Source: Oscheius onirici (lineage: Eukaryota; Nematoda; Chromadorea; Rhabditida; Rhabditidae). Taken from it: a DNA stretch of 64,000 nucleotides. The notes below the pieces were generated by a model. The model was not told the DNA's origin. It searched no databases and saw only the letters and a list, made by a program, of their open reading frames with translations. The stretch covers positions 4,898,001 to 4,962,000 of the forward strand of contig OW051471.1 of assembly GCA_932521025.1 (NCBI GenBank), read 5' to 3'. This document shows, piece after piece, positions 46,853-57,959 of the stretch. Within the stretch, counting starts at the first letter, position 1; the number at the start of each line of letters is the position of its first letter. Both the position numbers and the translations under genes were made by a program.

Positions 46853-48375
46853 ATGCGAAACAAATGTTTCTCTTTAAAACAGTCCGTCGACGAGAACTGT
46901 CATGTTTGTGACTCTCCTGGAGCGCATTGGCACTATCGCGGGCTCACCTGCAGGTTCCTTTCTTTCGTTTGATCATATCTTATCCTGTTTCAGTCGATGT
47001 CGCGTGTTTTTCATACGTTGTTCCCGTCTGGGAAAACCATTTGCCTGCAAATACAGAGGAACTTGCAAAATATCAGCCAGTCAGTTCTACTTTTTCCTTT
47101 CAGTCTCCTTTTCTAGAAAATGGAATGAACTGTCCAGCCTGTAGATTGAAGAAATGTCTCTCGGTCGGCATGAGAATGGAAGGTAGGTTCTCCAATTTCA
47201 AATGCAAAAAAAAAATAACTTTCAGATGTTGGTGTGGCCAGGAGAAACACGAAACCAGTAGTCAAATACTTCGAAAACTGGGAAAAATCTTTTCTTGTCG
47301 TAAGAGTTGCTCAACTACTTAGAAATTATTCGTTTCAGACCAACGTGATAACAAGTCTCACCTCTTTTGGACCAAAACTGATTGATTATCTAGAAGGAAC
47401 CAAGTCGGCGACGCAATTTGCATCAGTTTATGTGCAATACGTCAAATTTATAGGCTGTCCGGACGGTCCAAGCCCCTCTTTTGTCCCAACTAATATAGAC
47501 TTGTCCATTTTTGATCTCCTGCTCAACCCAGCCTCGTGTTCCTCTCGATCTACAGTAAGTTATTATTTTTTTGTGAATCGTTGTTTCAGGCAGCTTTGGA
47601 CCAAATGGCTGTCCCCTCTGATGATCTTGTCTGCCATTTCGATCGCAGTTACGGTCGAATAGCAACGTCTTTTGCTGACTTTGTAATGTCATTCCGAGAG
47701 ATACACGAATTGTCTCAGTCTGACAAGGTTCCTCTATTGTCTGATAACACAATATGACGTTCAGCTGAAACTGATACAGTACAATTTCATAGACTACACG
47801 GTAGCCAAGGCAGTATTCACCAAACATGTCAAAGAACAAAATCACGAGATTCTAATGGATCTTCTGTCAAAACAAACTATAGCCGGAGCACCCGATTCTT
47901 TGTGAGTCCTTCCTTGCTCCAATATTCTAGAATTTTTCAGTATGAACGATGTGAATACGAGACTGTTCATAACCGCTGGGAGAACTGTCGAGAAGACACT
48001 CAAAGAGACTCTCATGACGGAACACGAGTTTCTTCTTCTGTTGAGCATAGCCATGTTCGTCTCTCGTAACTGACTCCAATCTCTACAATCAAATAAGAAA
48101 TTTTAGCTCCTACACTTTCCGAAGAAGGGTCTTTTATAGCTAGGAGGGCACGCAGAAGATTGACAGCTATTTTGGGATGTTATCTTGAAGAAAACTATCC
48201 ACAATTGTCCGAAAACGACAGAAGAATTCGACTACAAATAATACTGCAGTCCCTTTCTCATTTCAAGGAACTGGCGTCGATCTTCGCTCACGGAGTAGTA
48301 ACTATGACAACTCAATCATGGGGAAATATGAAGGGACGGCTCGTCACAGATATTCATCTACGTCATTTCGAATAA
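46853..48375 (+). CDS. Nuclear hormone receptor (nematode supplementary type)
   Basis: About eight exons, ATG at 46853, TAA at 48373-48375. The DNA-binding domain begins almost at the N-terminus: CHVCDSPGAHWHYRGLTC (first zinc finger), P-box region CSRCRVFFIRC, then CKYRGTCKISA and CPACRLKKCLSVGMRM (second finger). The first-finger P-box differs from classical receptors, as in the worm-expanded NHR group. The ligand-binding region follows with LDLSIFDLL, DRSYGRIATSFADFVMSF, NTRLFITAGRTVEKTL, LTAILGCYLEENYP and LQIILQSLSHFKELASIF. It acts in the nucleus as a ligand-regulated or constitutive transcription factor. The ligand is unknown. Introns are 35-55 bp. Confidence 0.85.
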
Positions 48376-48454
48376 ATCATAGTGTTCAGAAAGTTCCAAT
48401 TTGAAATGCTCATTCCTTAATGTTTAATGTTTATTAGCTTATCAATGTATTCAC

Positions 48455-48870
48455 ATGAGCCATCATGGCGCAACTCCAATTTTGGGGTTCAGTTGTAGCT
48501 ACAGTCATCCACTGTTCACCAAATGCCTCGACAAAGCTGGAATTCCACCTAGATTTCGGCCGTCCGGGACTACGTGTCTTGTTCCATGGACGCCATTTCA
48601 ATATTTTCCTAGTCCATTTGGTGTTGTCTCCTTCAGCAATGCATTTACCCCAGTTCCACTTCCTTATCGTCCAACTCTTTCTGATGTCGCGTAAAGGGAC
48701 CTTCTAAGAGAGCCACTCGTTGGTTTTTCGATCCGCCAGTGTTACTCCTATCATTCTCCTCATCATACGGCGCTGGACCACAACCAATCTTTTTATGTCC
48801 AGTTCACGAAGACACCAACATTCTGATCCGTATAGCATTGCTGGCTCGACATGCCGTGAATAATGAATAG
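48455..48870 (-). mobile_element. LINE C-terminal fragment, minus orientation
   Basis: On the minus strand it reads EPAMLYGSECWCLRELDIKR, MMRRMIGVTLADRKTNEWL and TKWTRKILKWRPWNKTRSPG then RPKSRW, with a few frame changes. This is the same C-terminal segment as the LINE at 31.5-32.0 kb but a different, diverged family member. Only the 3' part is present. Confidence 0.8.
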
Positions 48871-48889
48871 CGGATTAAACTAAACGGAG

Positions 48890-49080
48890 CGCCTGAAATA
48901 TAATGATGCAGCTGTATACCTTGGACAGAGAATATCTTTTGACAGAGATCCATCGCAAGAGCTCACAAGAAGGATACAGGCAGGATGGGGATCATTTCAG
49001 AGGTTCAAGAACTTACTATGCAACAAGGCTGTTCTCATGAAACACAAGAAGAAGATATTCACGGCTCATTCCTTGAAGCA
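48890..49080 (+). mobile_element. LINE fragment, plus orientation
   Basis: DAAVYLGQRISFDRDPSQEL then TRRIQAGWGSFQRFKNLLCN is the RTE segment that normally precedes the LYGSECW block. It lies directly beside that block but on the opposite strand, so an inversion has split the element. Confidence 0.75.
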
Positions 49081-49164
49081 GCAAAAGTGCCAAGATTTAC
49101 ATGAGTAATAAGAAACGTCTGGGCTAATAACTAGTTTATTATATAGAAATCTGGGTATGAGTGG

Positions 49165-49200
49165 GCTGATGCAGCTGTATACCTTGGGCAGAGAAAAATC
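49165..49200 (+). mobile_element. Second short copy of the LINE YLGQR segment
   Basis: GATGCAGCTGTATACCTTGG repeats the start of the fragment at 48904 almost exactly, then diverges after about 27 bp. Confidence 0.55.
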
Positions 49201-49331
49201 GTTGGTCTCTCCTCGAGTCGACCTCGCGGTTCTTCTTATACTCGGCCATGACTCAGCTCTGAAACATATGTTGCCATGACTATTCGAACAAGACTCTCCC
49301 GGGTCGAGACTACCCGGACCCTTACAATATA

Positions 49332-50137
49332 TTAGGGCGCGTCAAAAGTCTTTGTAATTAGTTCTACAGCTACCCTTCAAACTGATCGGATCGGTCCGGG
49401 ATTGTTCCTGGGGGTAATCGACCTCGAAAAAAAATATTGAGAGCTTTTGGGACAGTTTGGATTTTGGGATCAAAGGGGGTTACGGTAGCTTTAAAAATCG
49501 GCCAAAAAACGTATTTTCGGTATAACTTTTTGGTGTAAGGAGATAAAATATCAGTTCGATTGGATCGCTAGTTTTCTCAAAAGTTCAAATTCAAGCTCAA
49601 AAAATCACCATGAGGGGGAGTACATGGTGCAAATTTGGATCCAAAATCGCTCCCTAGCCTTTATTTCAAAAGATACGGAGCTGATATTTTACAGGGGTGA
49701 TATTTAGCCCAGTAAAATGCTACTGTTAAAAAACAAAAAGATTTCCTCTCAGCGGACTCGAACCCGGGTCGTTCCAGCGTGAAATTTCACAAACCCACTA
49801 CACCAAAAATGCGAAAATTTGAAAGTCGAATAACTTTTTGCGCGAAAGAGTAAAATACGTTCTTCAAAAAAAGAAAGATGCGTCTCGATGAGCTGAGTTT
49901 TTTTGTAGTTGACCATTTTTTTGTATCTCCTTACACCAAAAAGTTATCGCGAAAATATGTTTTTTGGCCGATTATTAAAGCTACCGTAACCCCCTTTGAT
50001 CCCAAAATCCAAACTGTCCCAAAAGCTCTCAATATTTTTTTTTGAGGTCGATTACCCCCAGGAACAATCCCGGACCGATCCGATCAGTTTGAAGGGTAGC
50101 TGTAGAACTAATTACAAAGACTTTTGACGCGCCCTAA
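49332..50137. mobile_element. 806 bp non-autonomous element with 214 bp terminal inverted repeats
   Basis: Left arm 49332-49545 and right arm 49924-50137 are near-perfect inverted repeats; termini TTAGGGCGCGTCAAAAGTC and GACTTTTGACGCGCCCTAA. TA flanks both ends (49330-49331 and 50138-50139), as expected for a TA target duplication of Tc1/mariner-type movement. There is no transposase. The 378 bp centre contains a tRNA-like sequence on the minus strand. Confidence 0.85.
49746..49806 (-). other. tRNA-like sequence inside the element
   Basis: Minus strand has TGGTGTAGTGGGTT (A-box/D-arm type) and, 31 bp on, CCCGGGTTCGAGTCCGC (B-box/T-arm type). The flanks do not form an acceptor stem, so it is a pseudo-tRNA or SINE-type promoter, not a working tRNA gene. 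Confidence 0.5.
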
Positions 50138-50453
50138 TAAAAGCGTCGGAGAACTTTGCATCTGATCAGGAGTCCGACGTAAAGAACAGCAAAAAGTAAA
50201 AAAGACAAGCCTTTAAACATTTGTACGAGGAAGTTATCAGAGAAAATGGACTTATCTCCCATAAATACGCTCCCGTATTTCGCCACTCTTTCCATTTGTG
50301 CCGGTCACCGAAGATTCCGGACCAGCTGGTAATCAGAACACAGTTTGACTATTCTGGTGGTTTCTATTCTACCTCTCCCCATGCTACTGAAACTAAAAAA
50401 GAACAAAAAGAACAGAAGGGATTTCGAAGCAGTTTTATTGTAGTAGAAGTTGT
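50138..50453. other. Gene-free gap
   Basis: 316 bp between the inverted-repeat element and the end of the SH2 kinase gene. Nothing recognisable beyond the likely 3' UTR. Confidence 0.4.
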
Positions 50454-52116
50454 CTACTTTTCGTTGGTCTTGGTCGTCGTGTCGCCCGACTTCGCCTCGT
50501 GGTTCTTCTTCCTCGCTTCCCTCTTCTTCTTCTTGTCCTCCGCGATCTGCTTGATGTAGTCTTCAGCTTCCTTCTTCTCTTCATCAATGTCGTCGATTAT
50601 CCATCCGTCTTCGATCGGCTTCTCGAATTCCACATTGGGCCACAGCTTGCGACACTTGCGGAACCACTTGCTTCCGTTCTGCTTTCGGTCTTCGGCCTCG
50701 ATGATCTCCACCAACTCGCCGACCTTGATTCGCTTGTCAGTACTGGCCGCCCAACAGCGCTTGGTCAGCTGCCAGAAGAGGGTCGGGTAGTGGACATTTT
50801 GGCCGACTCCAAGACGCTTACCGTTCAGCACAAACTTTTTGATCTCCCTGATATCGCCATCTTTGACGAACGCATACAGGTCTTGATTGATGTTGAACAC
50901 CTGAATTGATCATCATTCCCTCCCAAAAGGGACTGACTTCGTAGATGTAGATTCCGAAGGCCCACATGTCGGTCGAGGTATTGAAGTTAGTGAAACGAAG
51001 AGCCTGTGGAGCCAATGATTTGATCGGCAGCTGTCCCGAGACCTTGAATCGTTTGCCTCCTGCTGTGATCGAGAGGCCGAAGTCGGAGATCTTGGCCACA
51101 TCTCCCTTCCCAATCAGCGTGTTCCTGGCAGCCACGTCGCGATGCACTATTCCTCGTCCATGGATGTACTGAAGACCGAGAGCGGCGCCATGAATGTATC
51201 CGATCTTCTTGTGTATCGGGACAGGGTTTTTGAGAGCGTCCAGAACTGATCCATTGGGACAGAACTCCATGACGATCATGACAGGGTCTTCGTTCGAGGC
51301 GACTCCGAAGAACTTGACAACGTGCTTGTGCTCCAGTCCCTGCATCATCTCGGCCTCTTCGAACAGCTTCTTGTTCTCCTCTGTCGTCACGATCTCCGTG
51401 ATCTTCTTCACAGCAACTTTCTCCGTCGTCATGAGACCAAGACGCAACGTTCCACGGAAGACTTCTCCGAAGGCTCCCGATCCGAGACTGCCCTCTCTGT
51501 CGATCTGCTCGTGGTTGAACTGCCACTTCTGCTTCGGGACAGCCTTTTTCGGCACAGCTTCCGGATTCTGCGACGAGACAGAGATCTCCATCCTCTGATG
51601 GTATTCGATCAGGCCGGACGAGTGATTGAACCCGAACTGAAAGAAATACTGTAAAGAAAGGAAGGGACAAACTCTGTTGGCGTAGAAGAGACGCGTCCGA
51701 CGACTGTACTTGATGGGAAAGTGACAGACTCCATGGTTTTCGACCACGTAGAGGTCCTTCTTCTTCTTGTCCAGTTTCTGGTAGGAGTCTTGGTCGATCT
51801 GTCGCTCATCAGTCGTTCCTCCCGTCTCGTGGCAGTCTTCCTTTTTTGCGTACGTCGACTTGGACAGTCGAATCGAGATCTCAAACTGATCCCGACCGTT
51901 GTTCTTCGCCTCCGATTTGACCGTCTGCCGGACCAGAAAGTCGCCAATCTCCTTCAGTAGCTTCTCCGTTTCTTCCTTCGGAATGAAGCCGTGGAAAAAC
52001 TTCTCCTGCTTGACGCACTTGTAGCGACCGCCAGCTTCCGAGTCGCGAATCTTCTGAAGCAGGATCGTGCCCTTCGGGATCGTGAATCTTCTGCCACGGA
52101 GAAGGTTGTCGGACAT
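50454..52116 (-). CDS. SH2-domain non-receptor tyrosine kinase, Fes/Fer-like
   Basis: Three exons (two introns of 35 bp, near 50901-50935 and 51638-51672), ATG at 52116, stop at 50454, about 530 residues. The SH2 domain opens FFHGFIPKEETEKLL and includes GDFLVRQTV (FLVR motif). The kinase has GSLGSGAFGEVFRGTL (G-loop), VAVKKI (ATP Lys), VHRDVAARNTLI (catalytic loop, DVAARN as in Fes/Fer and worm relatives) and KISDFGLS. The C-terminal tail is charged (EEKKEAEDYIKQIAEDKKKK). Such short SH2 kinases are greatly expanded in nematodes, many sperm-enriched, such as SPE-8. The DVAARN loop and tyrosine-kinase features make the class secure. It is divergent from a CK1-like kinase. The codons are G/C-ended, unlike the AT-richer flanks. 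Confidence 0.93.
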
Positions 52117-52279
52117 CTTCAGCTACCTGTCGTCGTCGCGTCGTCGATATCCACTGACTTGAGTCGAAACTTTATAACTTTTTAGACTTACCAAAGTTTC
52201 GAATCAAAAACTATCTAATCTCCGCAATAAAGAAACTACGACGATTAGAAAAGAGAGCACAACAACAGTAGCTGCGAAG
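52117..52279. promoter_or_regulatory. 163 bp divergent promoter between two kinase genes
   Basis: It holds both upstream regions. TTTATAAC (about 52170) is a TATA-like element that could serve the CK1-like gene. No further site is recognised. Confidence 0.5.
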
Positions 52280-53227
52280 ATGTCGGAAGAAGAGGAGGAG
52301 CTGGACATCAAGCCGGGATCCGTCATCGACTCGAACAAGGCTAAGTACGTCGTGGTAAAGCTGCTGGGAGAAGGAGGATTCGGGGCCGTCTACAAGGTCT
52401 ACGATCAATCGAACAGGGAGAAGCAGTACGCGATGAAGGTCGAGAAGAAGCTGGAGACACGAAAGGACTCGAAACTCAAGATGGAGATCGCCATCCTGAA
52501 ACTGGTCAGAGGAGAACGTCGTCAGTCCCACTTCACGGAGATTGAAGATCGAGGCAAGAAGGACACTTTCTTCTTCTTGGTCATGGAACTGGTGGGCAAG
52601 AGTCTCGAGGACCTCAAGAGAGCTCAAAAGGAGAGAGTCTTCAGCATCGGAACCGGACTCGGAGCAAGTCAACAGTGTCTGGAAGCTTGTGAGGATCTTC
52701 ACAAGTATGGATTCATTCATCGTGACCTGAAGCCGGCCAACTATGCCTGTGGACTGGGCGATAAGAAAAGAGTCGTCTACATTCTGGACTTTGGAATTGC
52801 CAGGAAGATCTGGAACGAGAAGAAGGAGCTAAAGACGCCTCGGGCTCAAGTCAAATTCAAGGGAACGGTCCGATTCGCCTCGATGAACTGCCACAGGAAC
52901 TCGGAACTCGGCTACAAGGACGACTGCGAGTCGTGGTACTACCTGATGCTGGATCTAGTAGTTAAGGAGGGTCTCCCATGGCGCAAGATGACCGAAAAGG
53001 CCGAGGTGCTCAAGCTAAAAGACGAATGCCGAAAGGAGAAGAAGGATCTTCTCTTCAACACGCTCAAGTGCAAGGACGAGCTCTGGAAGATTCTCGAGTA
53101 CATCGACGGCCAGAAGTACCACGACAAAATGGACTACCAGTTCATCTACAAGATGCTGGGAGAGGCTGCCAAAGCTGCTGGCTCCAGTCTCGACGATCCC
53201 TACGACTGGGAGAAGACGGAATCGTAA
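52280..53227 (+). CDS. Casein kinase 1 / TTBK-like kinase, intronless
   Basis: Single exon of 315 codons starting MSEEEEELDIKPGSVIDSNK. Kinase motifs: LLGEGGFGAVYKVYD (G-loop), YAMKVEKK (ATP Lys), FIHRDLKPANYACG (catalytic loop, HRDLKPxN), ILDFGIARK (DFG) and KGTVRFASMNCHRNSELGYK, the CK1-type activation segment that replaces APE. The C-terminal end YDWEKTES matches the nematode CK1/TTBK group, which is expanded and largely male- or sperm-expressed (C. elegans SPE-6 is one). It is a cytosolic Ser/Thr kinase of about 36 kDa. Codon use is strongly G/C-ended. AATAAA lies 3 bp after the stop. It is intronless while all neighbours have introns, so a retroposed origin of this copy or an ancestor is possible. 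Confidence 0.93.
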   Translation: MSEEEEELDIKPGSVIDSNKAKYVVVKLLGEGGFGAVYKVYDQSNREKQYAMKVEKKLETRKDSKLKMEIAILKLVRGERRQSHFTEIEDRGKKDTFFFLVMELVGKSLEDLKRAQKERVFSIGTGLGASQQCLEACEDLHKYGFIHRDLKPANYACGLGDKKRVVYILDFGIARKIWNEKKELKTPRAQVKFKGTVRFASMNCHRNSELGYKDDCESWYYLMLDLVVKEGLPWRKMTEKAEVLKLKDECRKEKKDLLFNTLKCKDELWKILEYIDGQKYHDKMDYQFIYKMLGEAAKAAGSSLDDPYDWEKTES

Positions 53228-53230
53228 AAG

Positions 53231-53236
53231 AATAAA
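53231..53236 (+). terminator. Polyadenylation signal AATAAA of the CK1-like gene
   Basis: Hexamer begins 4 bp after the stop codon, implying a very short 3' UTR. Confidence 0.55.
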
Positions 53237-53290
53237 CATCTGTAACGGCTCTTCTTTTTTGTTCTGGGAAAGGGGTGGTGTAGACTTCGG

Positions 53291-53474
53291 TATAGTCTGT
53301 TCAAAAAATAGAGAGCATTATTTGAATTAGCCCGCGCTTTTTCATTGGCTGAGTATCCAGAATTTACTGTAACGTGCTACGCAGCTAATTCCCGCCAATA
53401 TGATTTGAAAATTGTTCTGTGAAGAAAGCGCGGGCCAATTCAAAAAATGCTCTCTACATTTTGCACAGACTATA
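53291..53474. mobile_element. Fold-back element 1
   Basis: 184 bp with about 50 bp inverted ends: TATAGTCTGTTCAAAAAATA at the left and its near complement ending TTGCACAGACTATA at the right, both including GAGAGCAT and GCCCGCGCTTT. No coding capacity. Confidence 0.8.
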
Positions 53475-53631
53475 GCTAAAAGATAAAAGATTGTTCTAGA
53501 CCAATCTTTCGCAATTCGTTCGCGACTCTGCCAAACGTCTTCAGATGATCGCCAATGAGATTTCGTTCCAAAATCTTCTTTTTGATGAATATTAGTTTAT
53601 CCCAGTGTTTACTTCTAGTGATATTGTGTTA

Positions 53632-53666
53632 CCAGACGACTTCGTCGCCTGCCAGCGTCGTAGCGC
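53632..53666 (+). repeat. Hairpin repeat, copy 3 (intergenic)
   Basis: ACCAGACGACTTCGTCGCCT followed by GCCAGCGTCGTAGC resembles the two intronic copies at 27.7 and 29.5 kb. The core arms CCAGACGAC and GTCGCCTG flank TTC. Confidence 0.55.
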
Positions 53667-53856
53667 CACACTTTTATACACGCTCATTACCGTTTTCTAA
53701 AGCTTTGTACTTCCCTCTGACACAATAGAAGCCAAAGTCTATAAAAACTCCAAGTACAAAAATAACTTGCTATCTAATCCTGACAACTCTTGACTTGTTA
53801 CGACGATTCTCGTGGCCATGGACAAACAGACAGACAAACACACAGAGTCAGCCACA

Positions 53857-54076
53857 GACACCTATTCAAAAAGACGAGTGATTACCGTAAGACTTTAGCT
53901 CTTCCCCTCGAGACCCACTTAGCACGTAAACATTGGATACTCAGCCAACCAATTCGAAAGATACGCAGCGAATTTTGGAATTTGTTGGCTGAGTATTCCA
54001 TGTTTACGTGCTAAGTGGGTCTCGAAGGGAATAGCTTAAATCTTATGGTAATCCCTCTTATTTTTGAACAGACCAT
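53857..54076. mobile_element. Fold-back element 2
   Basis: About 85 bp arms (53865-53949 and 53984-54070), near-perfect inverted copies, for example ACCCACTTAGCACGTAAACA in the left arm and TGTTTACGTGCTAAGTGGGT in the right. Ends read TTCAAAAA/TTTTTGAACAGACC, related to element 1. The centre is about 34 bp. Confidence 0.85.
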
Positions 54077-54321
54077 AAATAGGTCTTACTAACCCGCATC
54101 TACCATAAAAATTTCAGTTCCGCCAAAAAATAAATAAAAGTTTACCCCGTAATCAAAGCCAGAGCAAGCTCAATTGCGTGCGGGTCTAATCTGAGGGGCC
54201 AGAGAAATCAGGCTTACGTTCTATAATCTGGACAGGTGCCAAGTCTGACTCCAAGAACGCTTTATCTTCGTGCATGCTACTACCAATCTACCGACCTCGG
54301 GAGGATACCTCGGTTGGGCAG

Positions 54322-54388
54322 AAGCGGGTTTGAACTTGGGATCCTTTAGAGTGACGCTGGCGCCTCCTACCACTGCACCATCTCGCTT
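54322..54388 (-). other. tRNA-derived sequence (SINE or pseudo-tRNA)
   Basis: Minus strand: AAGCGAGATGGTGCAGTGGT then GGAT-CCCAAGTTCAAACCCGCTT. A-box and B-box are present and the outer AAGCG/CGCTT can pair, but the T stem and anticodon stem do not, so it is not a working tRNA. Confidence 0.5.
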
Positions 54389-54549
54389 CAGCATTTTAAT
54401 AGTTTAGATTTTGTTGCTATTGTTGAAAATAAACATTTTGTTGCTTTTTTCTATGTTTACAAGAAAATAAATGAGAAAGGACTAGAATATAGGAGGAAAG
54501 AAAAAGAGTGGTAATACTCGAGCTGGCAACCCCCTCAGTTCAAAATTTT

Positions 54550-54737
54550 GGCGCGTCAACCCCCTGGTGTTCGTTTTTTGATGTTTTTTTTTTCGAAAAT
54601 CAAAGGTTTTTCCTTGCAGTTTTCACGTTCTAGGTGTTGTTGTAGGCGTAGAATTCGATAAGCATACTCAGAAAGTGAAAAAATAGTGGAAAATGGGTAA
54701 AAACATCAAAAAATGAACACCAGGGGGTTGACGCGCC
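54550..54737. mobile_element. Fold-back element 3
   Basis: Arms of about 42 bp: GGCGCGTCAACCCCCTGGTG at the left, CACCAGGGGGTTGACGCGCC at the right. The centre is about 105 bp. No coding capacity. Confidence 0.85.
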
Positions 54738-55071
54738 GAAGCCCAAGTACACTATGGTTTGTTCAAAAAAAAAAAAAAAAAAAAAGAGCTCGACCATAAC
54801 CCATGTAATTCGCTGCGAGACCGGAATAACAACAGAAAACACAATTCAAATGTTGGACAAAATTACTTTCGTCCTGGGTGACACGTTTTTGAGAAAACTA
54901 CGCAACTATTTCTTTCATTCTCGGTTTTAAAAGAGCACAGTCGAAACGTTGTAGGTGTGTTTTGGCACTTGGTATTTGGTCTTCTAATCCCAGAAAATAC
55001 GTTATAACTCGGTCATTTTTCATGTAATGTCACTGAAAAAAACATAACTACCGGGAACACAATACGGCCGA

Positions 55072-55148
55072 CCAAGCATGTGCGCTCGGACCGGCGCGGT
55101 CCGATTTGAAAAACGGACCGGACCGGTCCGGTCCAGCGCACATGCTTG
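55072..55148. repeat. GC-rich hairpin
   Basis: AAGCATGTGCGC ... GCGCACATGCTT with CGGACCGG/CCGGTCCG inside and a loop of about ten A/T bases. It may be the core of a further fold-back element. Confidence 0.65.
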
Positions 55149-55299
55149 CGACCGACAATATAAGACCGAACATGTGAAAAAATAAAAAACCCACGTTTTT
55201 CCCGTTTCCAAGCCAAATTTTGAATTACTGTCTTTCCGCGCGGTCTAAACTCGGCGGTAATTTGAAATTAGCCGAAATTTCGTCCTCCTGCGCTCGTGC

Positions 55300-55327
55300 C
55301 TCGACACGATTTCAAAATCGTGTCGAG
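55300..55327. repeat. Perfect 13-bp-arm palindrome
   Basis: CTCGACACGATTT, CA, AAATCGTGTCGAG. It lies within a degenerate fold-back copy whose right part (GCTGAGTATCCTATGTTTCC near 55384) resembles element 2. Confidence 0.65.
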
Positions 55328-55735
55328 ACCGATCGCAACGAGCAGTCCTTTAAAGTACCGAACTCGGCGAGCTGTGAAAACTTAGCTGAGTATCCTATGT
55401 TTCCATGTTATAAGGGTCTCGCGCGGAAATAAATGGGTCACGGTCGAGCTGTCTTTTTTTGAACAAATCATATTTACAAAGCGGGCCGGGTCAGCCCGGC
55501 TCGTTTGCCATTCTTGAACGCCGTGGTCTCGCACTGTCAGTGGCGCCACATTTTCTTATTTACATTATCCCTCAAAATCGGGCGCCACCTTATTTATTTG
55601 AAATCCTTCAGAGAAAAAAAAGTTGGGAAGCCGTTTGCCTGCCACAAAAAGTCGTGTCGCTGTCGTTTTCTGCAATGTTCGGTTATTGCCTCTCATTTTT
55701 TTCCGCAACAAATATAAACTTCTCTTTCAGTCGGA

Positions 55736-57959
<2,224 letters not shown>

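Noticed and set aside
49746..49806. Functional tRNA gene on the minus strand
   Set aside because: A-box and B-box are present but no acceptor stem can form.
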